This document shows positions 15,158 to 22,037 of a stretch of 28,674 nucleotides of DNA, piece by piece (the stretch's first letter is position 1; every line of letters begins with the position of its first letter). The stretch is taken from NCBI GenBank assembly GCA_000437675.1, contig FR901777.1, positions 9,863 through 38,536 of the forward strand. Reading direction: 5' to 3'. The notes beneath the pieces were generated by a model. That model saw nothing but the letters and a program-made list of their open reading frames with translations, searched no databases and was not told the origin of the DNA. This DNA comes from Prevotella sp. CAG:891. GTDB lineage: Bacteria > Bacteroidota > Bacteroidia > Bacteroidales > Bacteroidaceae. Made by a program: the position numbers and the translations under genes.

Positions 15158-16645
15158 TCAATCCTGCCCCATGATAGGCAACGAAATGATAAACTTCGTA
15201 CCTTTGCCAAGTTCGCTTTCAGCATGAATGGTTCCGCCCAATGCCTTAACCACATTGTGTACGTATGCCAAGCCCAAGCCAAAGCCCTTCACATCGTGGC
15301 GGTTGCCAGTATGCACGCGATAGAACTTGTCGAAAATCTTTTTCAAGTCATCGCGTTTAATGCCGATACCATTGTCCTCGATAGCTATTACCATCCGGCT
15401 CGACTCGTTGTAAGTAGACACAAAGAGCTGCAAGTCTCGATCAGGAGCCTTATACTTCACCGCGTTATCCATCAAGTTGAATATCACATTGGTAAAGTGC
15501 ATTTCATCGACAAACACAATGCTATCATCCGCATCGAGGTGCGTATCAATCGTTCCTCCCGTAGCTTCAACTTTCAGTCGGAAAGTATTAACCGTATCCT
15601 GTACCAGCAAGTTTGCATCAAGTTCTTTACGCTTAAAAGTGGCAGCCTTACGGTCAAACATCGACATTTGCAGCACCTTCTCCACCTGAAAGCGCAGTCG
15701 CTTGGTTTCATCTACAATGACACCCGATATATGGTTAAACATAGCCTCACTCTTGCCCACCGACGGGTCACGCAGCATTTGCGCAGCCAGCGAAATGGTA
15801 GAAATGGGCGTTTTGAACTCGTGCGTCATGTTATTGATAAAGTCGTTCTTTATCTCCGACAAGCGTTTCTGCCTGAAAATCGTGTAAATCGTAAAGATAA
15901 AGATGATGAGCAATATCAGCGTAAAGATGATAGCCGGAATCATGAACTGCACCGAAGCAAACAGATACTTCTGCATTTCGGGGAAGTGAATGTAAAGCAA
16001 ACCGGTCTGTGCCAGCGGGTCGTTAGGGTAAAGTTCCTGACGATAAGCATTCTCCTCACCTTCAGGCTGATAGTCAGCACATCGATACACCTCGCGTCCG
16101 TCCGAAGTCGTTACATAAAAGTGATAGTCGATGTTGATACCGTTGCTTCGCAGCTCAGCTCGCAAGTCACTGTCGAGTTTTCGAAAGTCGATGCGCTCTG
16201 CCAAGGGTTTGTCGCTCGCCTTATATAATATGGAGTAAACCACTTCATTGAGCAATGCTTTCTGATTGATGAAGCGTTTGCGCACCGAATCGCGCACAGA
16301 CTCGCTCACAGAGTTGGCATTCAGATTATCCAGGAATATACCCTTGGTCACATTCACCGGAATGCTGGTGTGAGGCGTAGGCTTGCGCACGGCATGGGGG
16401 TGCGCCATGTCGAGCGAATCGGGCATACCCGATGCATGTTGATGGAATTGTTCTTCAAGTCCCTGTTTGGTTTCCTCCAATTCCAGGTTGCGAGCTGTTT
16501 GATAAAGACTCCGGGTAACGGACTCGTCAAACTGCTCCTTGCGCATATTTATGACTTCCTTTAAATATTTCGTTTGCAGGAAGAGCAACGTGATGAACGA
16601 AATGCCTATCACGATGGCTATGGTCCAAATCGTTGATTTCTTCAT
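15158..16645 (-). CDS. rprX: Sensor histidine kinase RprX
   Basis: This 495-residue membrane sensor pairs with RprY. Helix 1 (about 6-24) and helix 2 (about 234-256) flank a ~205-residue periplasmic sensor region with no recognised fold. The phosphorylated His lies in NNMTHEFKTPIS (about residue 275). The ATP-binding domain shows the N box FNLMDNAVKYK, G1 EDNGIGI, the F box IFDKFYR and G2 GFGLGL, and ends HAESELGKGTKFIISLP. I start at the ATG at 16645; two codons upstream is a GTG. A TATTTTTG box ends 6 bases before this ATG, so the message may have almost no leader. Confidence 0.88.
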   Translation of the reverse strand: MKKSTIWTIAIVIGISFITLLFLQTKYLKEVINMRKEQFDESVTRSLYQTARNLELEETKQGLEEQFHQHASGMPDSLDMAHPHAVRKPTPHTSIPVNVTKGIFLDNLNANSVSESVRDSVRKRFINQKALLNEVVYSILYKASDKPLAERIDFRKLDSDLRAELRSNGINIDYHFYVTTSDGREVYRCADYQPEGEENAYRQELYPNDPLAQTGLLYIHFPEMQKYLFASVQFMIPAIIFTLILLIIFIFTIYTIFRQKRLSEIKNDFINNMTHEFKTPISTISLAAQMLRDPSVGKSEAMFNHISGVIVDETKRLRFQVEKVLQMSMFDRKAATFKRKELDANLLVQDTVNTFRLKVEATGGTIDTHLDADDSIVFVDEMHFTNVIFNLMDNAVKYKAPDRDLQLFVSTYNESSRMVIAIEDNGIGIKRDDLKKIFDKFYRVHTGNRHDVKGFGLGLAYVHNVVKALGGTIHAESELGKGTKFIISLPIMGQD

Positions 16646-16650
16646 GACCA

Positions 16651-16658
16651 CAAAAATA
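16651..16658 (-). promoter_or_regulatory. -7 box directly upstream of rprX
   Basis: Minus strand TATTTTTG, five bases before the rprX ATG. The -33 box is weak at the expected distance. If active, the transcript is leaderless or nearly so. Confidence 0.4.
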
Positions 16659-16712
16659 CGTTGATTTTAAGCATTGCCTTCATATAGAGATTGTTTTTAA
16701 GGCTAAACTGCA

Positions 16713-16776
16713 AAAAATTAACTACGATGCAGCGTTTTACTTATTAAAATCACAAGTAGAACGCTACATCGTAGTT
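16713..16776 (-). terminator. Terminator of the comF unit
   Basis: AACTACGATGCAGCGTT (16720-16736) pairs with AACGCTACATCGTAGTT (16760-16776), 16 of 17 bp. Followed on the minus strand by TTTTTT. The next gene, rprX, begins ~65 bp beyond. Confidence 0.8.
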
Positions 16777-16798
16777 ACAAATATTTTTTAAAAGAATC

Positions 16799-17542
16799 TT
16801 ACCTCAAGTCAGGGAACACCCGCAACTTGTTTTTGGCCGAAGTACCCAGCGTCAGGACGCTTACCTTCACTCCAGCCGCAAGAATCAAACTCCTCGCACA
16901 GGCTTTGAGCGTACTGCCAGTAGTAATCATGTCGTCAATCAGGAGCAGGTGTTTACCCCGTATATCGGCAGCATTCACCACCCGGAATATGTCCTTCACA
17001 TTTTCCTGACGTTCATAGGTTTGCAAGTGCGTTTGCGTCGGATTATCGGCCGCCCTGATTACCGACTTCGTATCAATGGGTATGCCGGTTACCAAACTTA
17101 CGCCATAAGCCAGTCGCTCACTCTGGTTGTAACCTCGCTGTTTGAAACGGCGCTTCGACAAGGGGATGGGCACCAGCAAATCGATACCATCGAAAAAGCC
17201 GGTATCCATCAAATCTTCGGCCATAAGTTTACCATAGGCCACAGCTATGTCGGGTCGATTATGGTATTTAAAATCAAAAAACAGGTTGCAAGTATTGGTT
17301 TGCGGATAATAGTACAGATAGCTGTTGGCACGCTGCGTCATTACCACATCGTCCCACATGATGCGTTCAATGATATTGTTCCGCTGTCCTTTGATGCGTG
17401 TCAAAGGCAACTTAAGCAAACACTGCACGCATGTGTGTTCCTCGTTACTTCGCAGACGTTTACCGCACACACAGCAAAATCTGGGAAGAAAGGTACTTCG
17501 CAAACTTTGCAACACTTGCCGAAGGCGAATTCGAAATTTCAT
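16799..17542 (-). CDS. comF: ComF family phosphoribosyltransferase-like protein
   Basis: This 247-residue cytoplasmic protein has an N-terminal zinc-finger-like set of cysteines (C23, C24, C26 and C38, C41 in CCVCGKRL...TCVQC) and a C-terminal type I PRTase fold. PIPLSKRRFKQRGYNQSE and the PRPP-binding loop LLLIDDMITTGSTL are both typical of ComF/GntX. In naturally competent bacteria ComF helps bring single-stranded DNA into the cytoplasm; in others its role is unclear. The length matches the family. It follows the small secreted protein gene by 50 bp, so they may share a transcript. No other competence gene is visible except the PncC/CinA-C gene at 26505, which is not competence-specific. 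Confidence 0.87.
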   Translation of the reverse strand: MKFRIRLRQVLQSLRSTFLPRFCCVCGKRLRSNEEHTCVQCLLKLPLTRIKGQRNNIIERIMWDDVVMTQRANSYLYYYPQTNTCNLFFDFKYHNRPDIAVAYGKLMAEDLMDTGFFDGIDLLVPIPLSKRRFKQRGYNQSERLAYGVSLVTGIPIDTKSVIRAADNPTQTHLQTYERQENVKDIFRVVNAADIRGKHLLLIDDMITTGSTLKACARSLILAAGVKVSVLTLGTSAKNKLRVFPDLR

Positions 17543-17592
17543 GGTTCATTCACAGTTTGCGGCTACTCACCGCCCTAAGCTGCAACTCTTTG

Positions 17593-18126
17593 TCACTGGC
17601 GGCGAAAATCCATTTCATCGGGCACTTTAACCAGCTTGCGGCCCACTGCCTTGCGCAGGGCATTGCCATTGACCGTACGCAAATGATAAACACTGTCAGA
17701 CACTTGTTCAAACTCAATATTTTGCGAGTCGGAACCAATGTCATTACTGAAACGCAGAAAGGCCTTGTTCCCCTTTATTTCGTGCTTTATCAGCATCCAG
17801 GTACCATAAATGCCCTGGTGCATATATCCATGAACGTTGCCCAAGAACTCGGAACCCGGCACAAACAAATTTTCCTCGTACAAATTCAGGTGCAGGTGCA
17901 CGCCCAACTCCTTACTGAAAAAGTGGCCTTCAAACGGACGCTGAGCAGCTACGACTGAGCTGTCGTTTCTGTGGCATAGATGATGTGCTGCCGTCGCAAT
18001 GCCGGAAGCATTAGTCGGCCGAAGCAGCCCTGTCAAACGGTTGTGACTTGCCGCAGTTGCAGTGATGCCGAACAGCAGCATGACTGTACAAAGAGCTGTG
18101 AATAAACAACAAATTTTTCTCAACAT
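17593..18126 (-). CDS. Small secreted protein, unknown function
   Basis: This protein has 177 residues from the ATG at 18126. I prefer it because a signal peptide (MLRKICCLFTALCTVMLLFGITATAAS) begins exactly there, whereas the longer frame from 18198 would start inside the upstream terminator. After ~35 low-complexity residues the mature part has beta-type segments: GHFFSKELGVHLHLNLYEENLFVPGS, GYMHQGIYGTWMLI and FLRFSNDIGS. This suggests a small beta-barrel or sandwich that could bind a ligand. I do not recognise a family. It lies between the FHA gene (terminator between them) and comF, 50 bp from the latter. Confidence 0.6.
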   Translation of the reverse strand: MLRKICCLFTALCTVMLLFGITATAASHNRLTGLLRPTNASGIATAAHHLCHRNDSSVVAAQRPFEGHFFSKELGVHLHLNLYEENLFVPGSEFLGNVHGYMHQGIYGTWMLIKHEIKGNKAFLRFSNDIGSDSQNIEFEQVSDSVYHLRTVNGNALRKAVGRKLVKVPDEMDFRRQ

Positions 18127-18144
18127 GATTTTTTTAAAAAAATC
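18127..18144. repeat. Perfect 18-bp palindrome before the small secreted protein gene
   Basis: GATTTTTTTAAAAAAATC is self-complementary and directly abuts the start codon at 18126. Part of it supplies the T run of the preceding terminator. It might be an operator or only an AT-rich spacer. Confidence 0.5.
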
Positions 18145-18205
18145 ACGTCTGCTTGTTTCCCAACCGTTAGGTAAATATCCCAACGAGCTGAGAAACAAAC
18201 AGACG
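18136..18205 (-). terminator. Terminator of the FHA gene
   Basis: CGTCTGCTTGTTTC (18146-18159) pairs with GAAACAAACAGACG (18192-18205), 13 of 14 bp. Followed on the minus strand by GTGATTTTTTT. Confidence 0.85.
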
Positions 18206-18220
18206 CTGAATGAAAATGAA

Positions 18221-18742
18221 TTATTCTTCGTCGTCGAAATTGGTTCGTAATATCATGGTTGTAGCCCCAATGGTGATAATGTCGCCATCGTTGATAACCA
18301 CGCGATCTTTGTCACCGAGAATTTCGTTTTGCAGGAAAGTTCCCGTGTTCGACGGAGCATCGCGCAAAATAAACTGCACCTGGCCGTTTGCCTTCACGCG
18401 CACAGTTACGATGCAGTGTGTGGTATCGATGCTGGGGTCAACGGTTTTAATGGCAGCATTAGCCTTAGTTCCCTTCACATATCTGCCTACCACATTTTCC
18501 CCTGCATAAAGTGGAATTTCCTGTTTGAAATGAAAGGCATTTTCAATCACAACCAATTTGCCGCGTACGGGTTCTTCGGGTTCCTCGTCAGTCGGTTCAT
18601 CAGCGGGTTTAGGTTGCGGCATACGAATTTTAAACTGTTTATTACAAGCCGGACATACAAACACGAGAATGCGACCGGGTTCGTAATTAGTTTCGTCAAA
18701 TTGTATAGCTTCGTCACATTTAGGACAGCGAATGCGTTTCAT
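18221..18742 (-). CDS. Zinc-ribbon / FHA domain protein
   Basis: This 173-residue cytoplasmic protein begins with a zinc ribbon, CPKC (6-9) and CPAC (30-33), in the arrangement of MJ0042-type fingers. It continues through an acidic, proline-rich linker (41-60) into a forkhead-associated domain (61-168). FHA positions are visible: G86-R87, T107-T-H109, and N132-T-G134-T with N139. These bind phosphothreonine peptides, so the protein probably reads Ser/Thr phosphorylation or acts as a scaffold. No Ser/Thr kinase or phosphatase is encoded nearby. It is a single-gene unit with its own terminator, and MITE-like element D lies upstream of it. Confidence 0.82.
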   Translation of the reverse strand: MKRIRCPKCDEAIQFDETNYEPGRILVFVCPACNKQFKIRMPQPKPADEPTDEEPEEPVRGKLVVIENAFHFKQEIPLYAGENVVGRYVKGTKANAAIKTVDPSIDTTHCIVTVRVKANGQVQFILRDAPSNTGTFLQNEILGDKDRVVINDGDIITIGATTMILRTNFDDEE

Positions 18743-18809
18743 ATCGTGGAATTTATTAGGAATGAAGTGAAAGCGAGAATATAAAGGTTTTCAAATGCAA
18801 GTACTTATA

Positions 18810-19002
18810 GAAGTCGTCTAAACTTTTCTGGCGAAGATTTGATTTGGAGATTTATCTCTTCTAAATTCAATCTTCACCTTTCTTTTTGGCCGTTTTTTGA
18901 CCATTCATCAGTCGTGTAGCTCGCTACACTCCCTCTTCAAGGCCCAAAAACGCCTCTAAAATTAAGGCAAATCTTGAAATTCATAAAAGTTCAGACGACT
19001 TC
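18810..19002. mobile_element. MITE-like element, copy D
   Basis: 193 bp are bounded by inverted repeats: GAAGTCGTCTAAACTTTT at the left and the complement of GAAGTCGTCTGAACTTTT at the right (17 of 18 match). There is no coding capacity. The middle contains a palindrome GTGTAGCTCGCTACAC (near 18913-18930). The whole sequence recurs in inverted orientation at 26289-26480. Such short, non-coding, TIR-bounded copies are what miniature inverted-repeat transposable elements look like. I could not fix a target-site duplication and no transposase is in the window. Confidence 0.75.
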
Positions 19003-19010
19003 ATAAAGAA

Positions 19011-19061
19011 AAAATAGGAATTAGGATGAGTGCTCACTCTGTTTGTCCTAATTCCTATTTT
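19011..19061 (-). terminator. Terminator overlapping the stop of the SPOR gene
   Basis: AAAATAGGAATTAGGA (19011-19026) pairs perfectly over 16 bp with TCCTAATTCCTATTTT (19046-19061). The stem includes the TAG stop codon of the gene at 19055. Confidence 0.8.
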
Positions 19062-20092
19062 AACTTCAGCACCCAGGCATCTGCAAAGGCTTTTTGTTTT
19101 TTGAATTGCTGCAAGGCGTGTTGAGCTTCGGTTTCGGTAGCATAGTGTCCGTTAATCACTCTGACCATCCGCCCATTCACATAAAGATCTGCATGTTTAA
19201 AGCCCTCGTCTTTCAGTTTTTGCACATACTTTTCAGCACTCTGTTTCGGTACAGCACTGGCCAACACCAAGGTAAACTTTCCTGTCGGCTTTGCAGCAAC
19301 TGCTACAGGCTGTTTCGAAGTCGTTTCAGTTTTCGAAGCAGTTGGTTCTGCTGCCGAAGTTTCAGTCGTAGCCGGAACAGACTTCGGTTCAGCCACCGGA
19401 ACGGGTTTTGGAATGATTGTCTGACTGTTCGTCTGTACGTTCGAGAACAGCTGCTCGTAAACTACGGAAGCTGCCTGCGTATCAACCGATGTAGAGTTCG
19501 ACACCGGAGTAGCCCACACAAAGTAGAAGAACACAGCCACCACGGCAGCAGCAGCATAATTCACAATTTCGCGACTGATGCTGATGGTGTAATTCTTTTC
19601 AGTACGCTTCACCTGGAGTTTCTTTTGACGCTCGGCAGGCTGTTCGCCGTCAACAGCATTGTTGGCTTTTGCATCCCAACGCTTCAAGGAAAGCGAATCC
19701 AAACCATAAAGTTCGGGCGACACCACTCCAGCCTTGCAAGGCGTGAAGTTATACTGTTCGCCAATACCCATGCTGAGTGTACCGATTCCCGACAATTCGT
19801 ACTCGCCTTTTTCCTGCAGTTCTTCCTTCAGCTCGCGCACTGCACTGTCAATGAGTTTGAGCGTATCAGGATACGAAGTGCCATAGGCTTTCATGTACGA
19901 TTGAACGAGCAACCCGTCGTTCAAAACGAGCTGCTGATTAAAGCCCACACTGCGATAGGGCGGCAAAAAGAGGAATTCTTCCTCAATTCGGCGCGCAGGC
20001 ACATACTGCGTAACAAATCCGCCTAAACCGGGAACTATTACGCAGTCATGATGTAACAATAAGCTTTCAATATGTCGAGAGAGTTCAATCAT
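19055..20092 (-). CDS. HU-CCDC81-like / membrane helix / SPOR domain protein
   Basis: 345 residues from the ATG at 20092 (MIELSRHIESLLLHHDCVIV). The longer frame adds 56 residues with no domain and runs through the promoter. Residues 1-~140 match the HU-CCDC81 module of Bacteroidetes: VIVPGLGGFV, VGFNQQLVLNDGLL and the hairpin-like YELSGIGTLS. Such HU-type folds are expected to bind DNA. A basic stretch (158-168) precedes one membrane helix (177-195), so the N-terminus should be cytoplasmic. A Pro/Thr/Ala linker follows, then a SPOR domain (271-345), which in other bacteria binds peptidoglycan stripped of stem peptides at division sites. It is encoded next to another HU/membrane/peptidoglycan-binding protein. 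Confidence 0.82.
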   Translation of the reverse strand: MIELSRHIESLLLHHDCVIVPGLGGFVTQYVPARRIEEEFLFLPPYRSVGFNQQLVLNDGLLVQSYMKAYGTSYPDTLKLIDSAVRELKEELQEKGEYELSGIGTLSMGIGEQYNFTPCKAGVVSPELYGLDSLSLKRWDAKANNAVDGEQPAERQKKLQVKRTEKNYTISISREIVNYAAAAVVAVFFYFVWATPVSNSTSVDTQAASVVYEQLFSNVQTNSQTIIPKPVPVAEPKSVPATTETSAAEPTASKTETTSKQPVAVAAKPTGKFTLVLASAVPKQSAEKYVQKLKDEGFKHADLYVNGRMVRVINGHYATETEAQHALQQFKKQKAFADAWVLKLK

Positions 20093-20096
20093 ACTG

Positions 20097-20104
20097 CAAA
20101 GATA
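20097..20104 (-). promoter_or_regulatory. -7 box directly upstream of the SPOR gene
   Basis: Minus strand TATCTTTG ends four bases before the ATG at 20092, so a transcript from it would be leaderless or nearly so. A second perfect TATCTTTG lies at 20131-20138. Neither has a strong -33 box at the expected distance. Confidence 0.45.
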
Positions 20105-20296
20105 AGCCTTATTTTTCAATTCTAAAAATCCAAAGATAAGTTTTTGAGCAGGAATCGGCAGTGTGTGTTTGACGATTTGTCGGGAAACGGCGCCGAATGC
20201 AGCGATTGAAATGGTTTTCATGCTGTCATTTTGAAGAATGCAAGGGGCTATTCCTTGCAAAAAACATCAACAGAATGAAGGGCAAAAGCGCAAATA

Positions 20297-21748
20297 CTAT
20301 GGCAATTTTAACTTCATGCCTAAGTGAATATTATTGGCATCCTTGATTTTGTTGTGCTTCATGATGGCTGACACCATGCGGTCGCTTCCGTAATATTTAC
20401 GGGAAATAACCGACAAATTATCGCCACGTTTCACCACATGAAATGCGGGACGTTCAGTTTTTTTGTCTGTTGCTTCGTTAGCCGTTTCCTTAGACTGTGC
20501 TTCCGTCTTTTCACGGGCATGCTGCACCGTATCGGCTGCACCATCCGCTGTTTTGGCAGCAAGTTTCGCTGTATCAGCTGCCATTTGCTTGGTTTTTACG
20601 CTGTCGGCACCATCCACGTCCACTTTGCGGGCCAATGCTGAATCAGCTGTTGCAGCAAGGCTTACAGCCGGATGATTCACACCCATCACCTTGTCGAGAT
20701 AGGTGTAGCTACACGGACAAAGCACGCGGTAATAGCCGGCAAAATAGCACACAGTCATGATGAGCAGCTGACAGAGCAGGAGCATCGAAATTTTCCACCA
20801 GTTGCGTTTGCGTCTGGAGGGTACTTCGACATAAGTGTAGCCCATGTCGGCTGATTGGTGAAAGGCTTTATCATCGTCGGTATGCGACGAAATGGTTCGG
20901 GGCACGGTGACTTGAATTTCTTCCTCTGCACCATCAGCATCTGCCGTATCATTGTGTTCGGCAGTGTGTGCCTTATCAGCAACCATTTGTTGAACTGTTT
21001 GGTGATTATCGGACGAATCGGCTTCCTCATTGTCGTCGTCAATCATGACCACACTGGTTAGTTCCACCCCATTGGCAGCAGCGTTGTCGGCTTCGGCAGG
21101 CTGATTGTGTTCATCGCCCTCGTTGCCGTTTTCAATGGGCTGCGGACATCCTGCTTCAACTTCTTCCAAACCATCTTCTTCGTCAGCCGCTTCATCGTTA
21201 AGCGATTTATCAGCCGCCGCCGGTGCATCAACCGGCGCAGATTTATCCGAAGCCTCCTCCTCGTCGGTTTCATCTTCAGCCTCATCAGCCGAATCGTCGG
21301 CATTGTCAGGATTCAAGTCGTCATCCTCTTCCTCTGTCAAATCAGTATCATCGGCATCTAAGTCGGCCTCGTCTTCCTCGGTACTCATTTGCTGGTCGAT
21401 TTCTTCAAACTCCGACACATCCGTATCGTCGCTCAAATCAACCGATTCAAAGTGTGCAAACGGACGGTTTACCAACTCCTTCATAGCGGTGTCGGGGGTA
21501 AAAGAAATCTTGGTATGTCCGCTGATAAGAAAACGCTCTCCTGTATTGATATTGACACTGTCGCGTTCACTGACAGCCACCAGTTTAAAGGTACCGAAGC
21601 CTTTGATTTTTACAAATTTATCTTGAAACAGACCATCTTCGATTACTTCAAAGAAGCAACGTACAAAGTTGTCTGCTTCGCGTTTTCCCAAGCCTTCGCG
21701 CAAGTCCAGGAAATCGGCCAAATCCTGCAGGAGTATTTTTTTCTTCAT
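20297..21748 (-). CDS. HU-type DNA-binding / acidic linker / membrane helix / LysM protein
   Basis: This 483-residue protein has an unusual order. Residues 1-~95 are an HU/IHF-like domain (NFVRCFFEVIEDGL, VKIKGFGTFKLVAVSERDSVN, then TGERFLISGHTKISFTPD). Residues 105-300 form a very acidic, low-complexity linker rich in Asp, Glu and Ala. SRRKRNWWK then precedes one membrane helix (318-340), so by the positive-inside rule the HU part is cytoplasmic. After an Ala/Thr/Lys-rich periplasmic region, residues ~436-482 are a LysM domain (HVVKRGDNLSVISRKYYG, then HLGMKLKLP), which binds N-acetylglucosamine in peptidoglycan. It follows the HU gene after 16 bp. The architecture predicts a link between DNA and cell wall; function is inference. 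Confidence 0.83.
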   Translation of the reverse strand: MKKKILLQDLADFLDLREGLGKREADNFVRCFFEVIEDGLFQDKFVKIKGFGTFKLVAVSERDSVNINTGERFLISGHTKISFTPDTAMKELVNRPFAHFESVDLSDDTDVSEFEEIDQQMSTEEDEADLDADDTDLTEEEDDDLNPDNADDSADEAEDETDEEEASDKSAPVDAPAAADKSLNDEAADEEDGLEEVEAGCPQPIENGNEGDEHNQPAEADNAAANGVELTSVVMIDDDNEEADSSDNHQTVQQMVADKAHTAEHNDTADADGAEEEIQVTVPRTISSHTDDDKAFHQSADMGYTYVEVPSRRKRNWWKISMLLLCQLLIMTVCYFAGYYRVLCPCSYTYLDKVMGVNHPAVSLAATADSALARKVDVDGADSVKTKQMAADTAKLAAKTADGAADTVQHAREKTEAQSKETANEATDKKTERPAFHVVKRGDNLSVISRKYYGSDRMVSAIMKHNKIKDANNIHLGMKLKLP

Positions 21749-21764
21749 CAGCTTACAGGGGGGA

Positions 21765-22037
21765 TTATTTCAATTTTTCCTTGAGCACGGCACTGGGTTT
21801 AAAGGCCAGCACCAACTTTGGCGGAATCAATTTTCGTTGTTTCGTTGCAGGGTTCACTGCGATGCGCTCTTTCTTTTTCTTTACTTCGAACTGTCCGAAT
21901 CCTTGTACAGAAAGCGACGTATCGGCATCAAGCCGTTCGACAAATTCGCCAATCAGTGTCTGAGTTGCTTTCTGCACGGTTTTTGCATTCATACCTGTGC
22001 GAAGTGCCAGCGCATTCAAGAAATCTTTATTATTCAT
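21765..22037 (-). CDS. HU family DNA-binding protein
   Basis: 90 residues from the ATG at 22037, the normal HU size. The upstream ATG at 22064 would lie inside rimO and add nine residues. It shows the HU body: MNNKDFLNALALRTGMNAKTVQ, then SVQGFGQFEVKKKKERIAVNPATK and the final strand PPKLVLAFKPSAVLKEKL. The arm carries the usual basic residues and the NPAT(K) motif that bends DNA by intercalation. Its first codons overlap the end of rimO by 8 bases, so translation is probably coupled. It stands directly before the HU/LysM gene, giving three HU-fold proteins in a row. Confidence 0.9.
   Translation of the reverse strand: MNNKDFLNALALRTGMNAKTVQKATQTLIGEFVERLDADTSLSVQGFGQFEVKKKKERIAVNPATKQRKLIPPKLVLAFKPSAVLKEKLK

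Noticed and set aside
15128..16228. 366-residue plus-strand frame
   Set aside because: Entirely antisense to the well supported rprX gene, His-rich and low in recognisable motifs, no promoter.
19094..20026. 310-residue plus-strand frame, very rich in Cys, Phe, Ser and Arg
   Set aside because: Antisense to the SPOR gene; the composition is that of a complement shadow.
21105..21626. Serine-rich plus-strand frame
   Set aside because: It is the complement of the Asp/Glu-rich linker codons of the HU/LysM gene.
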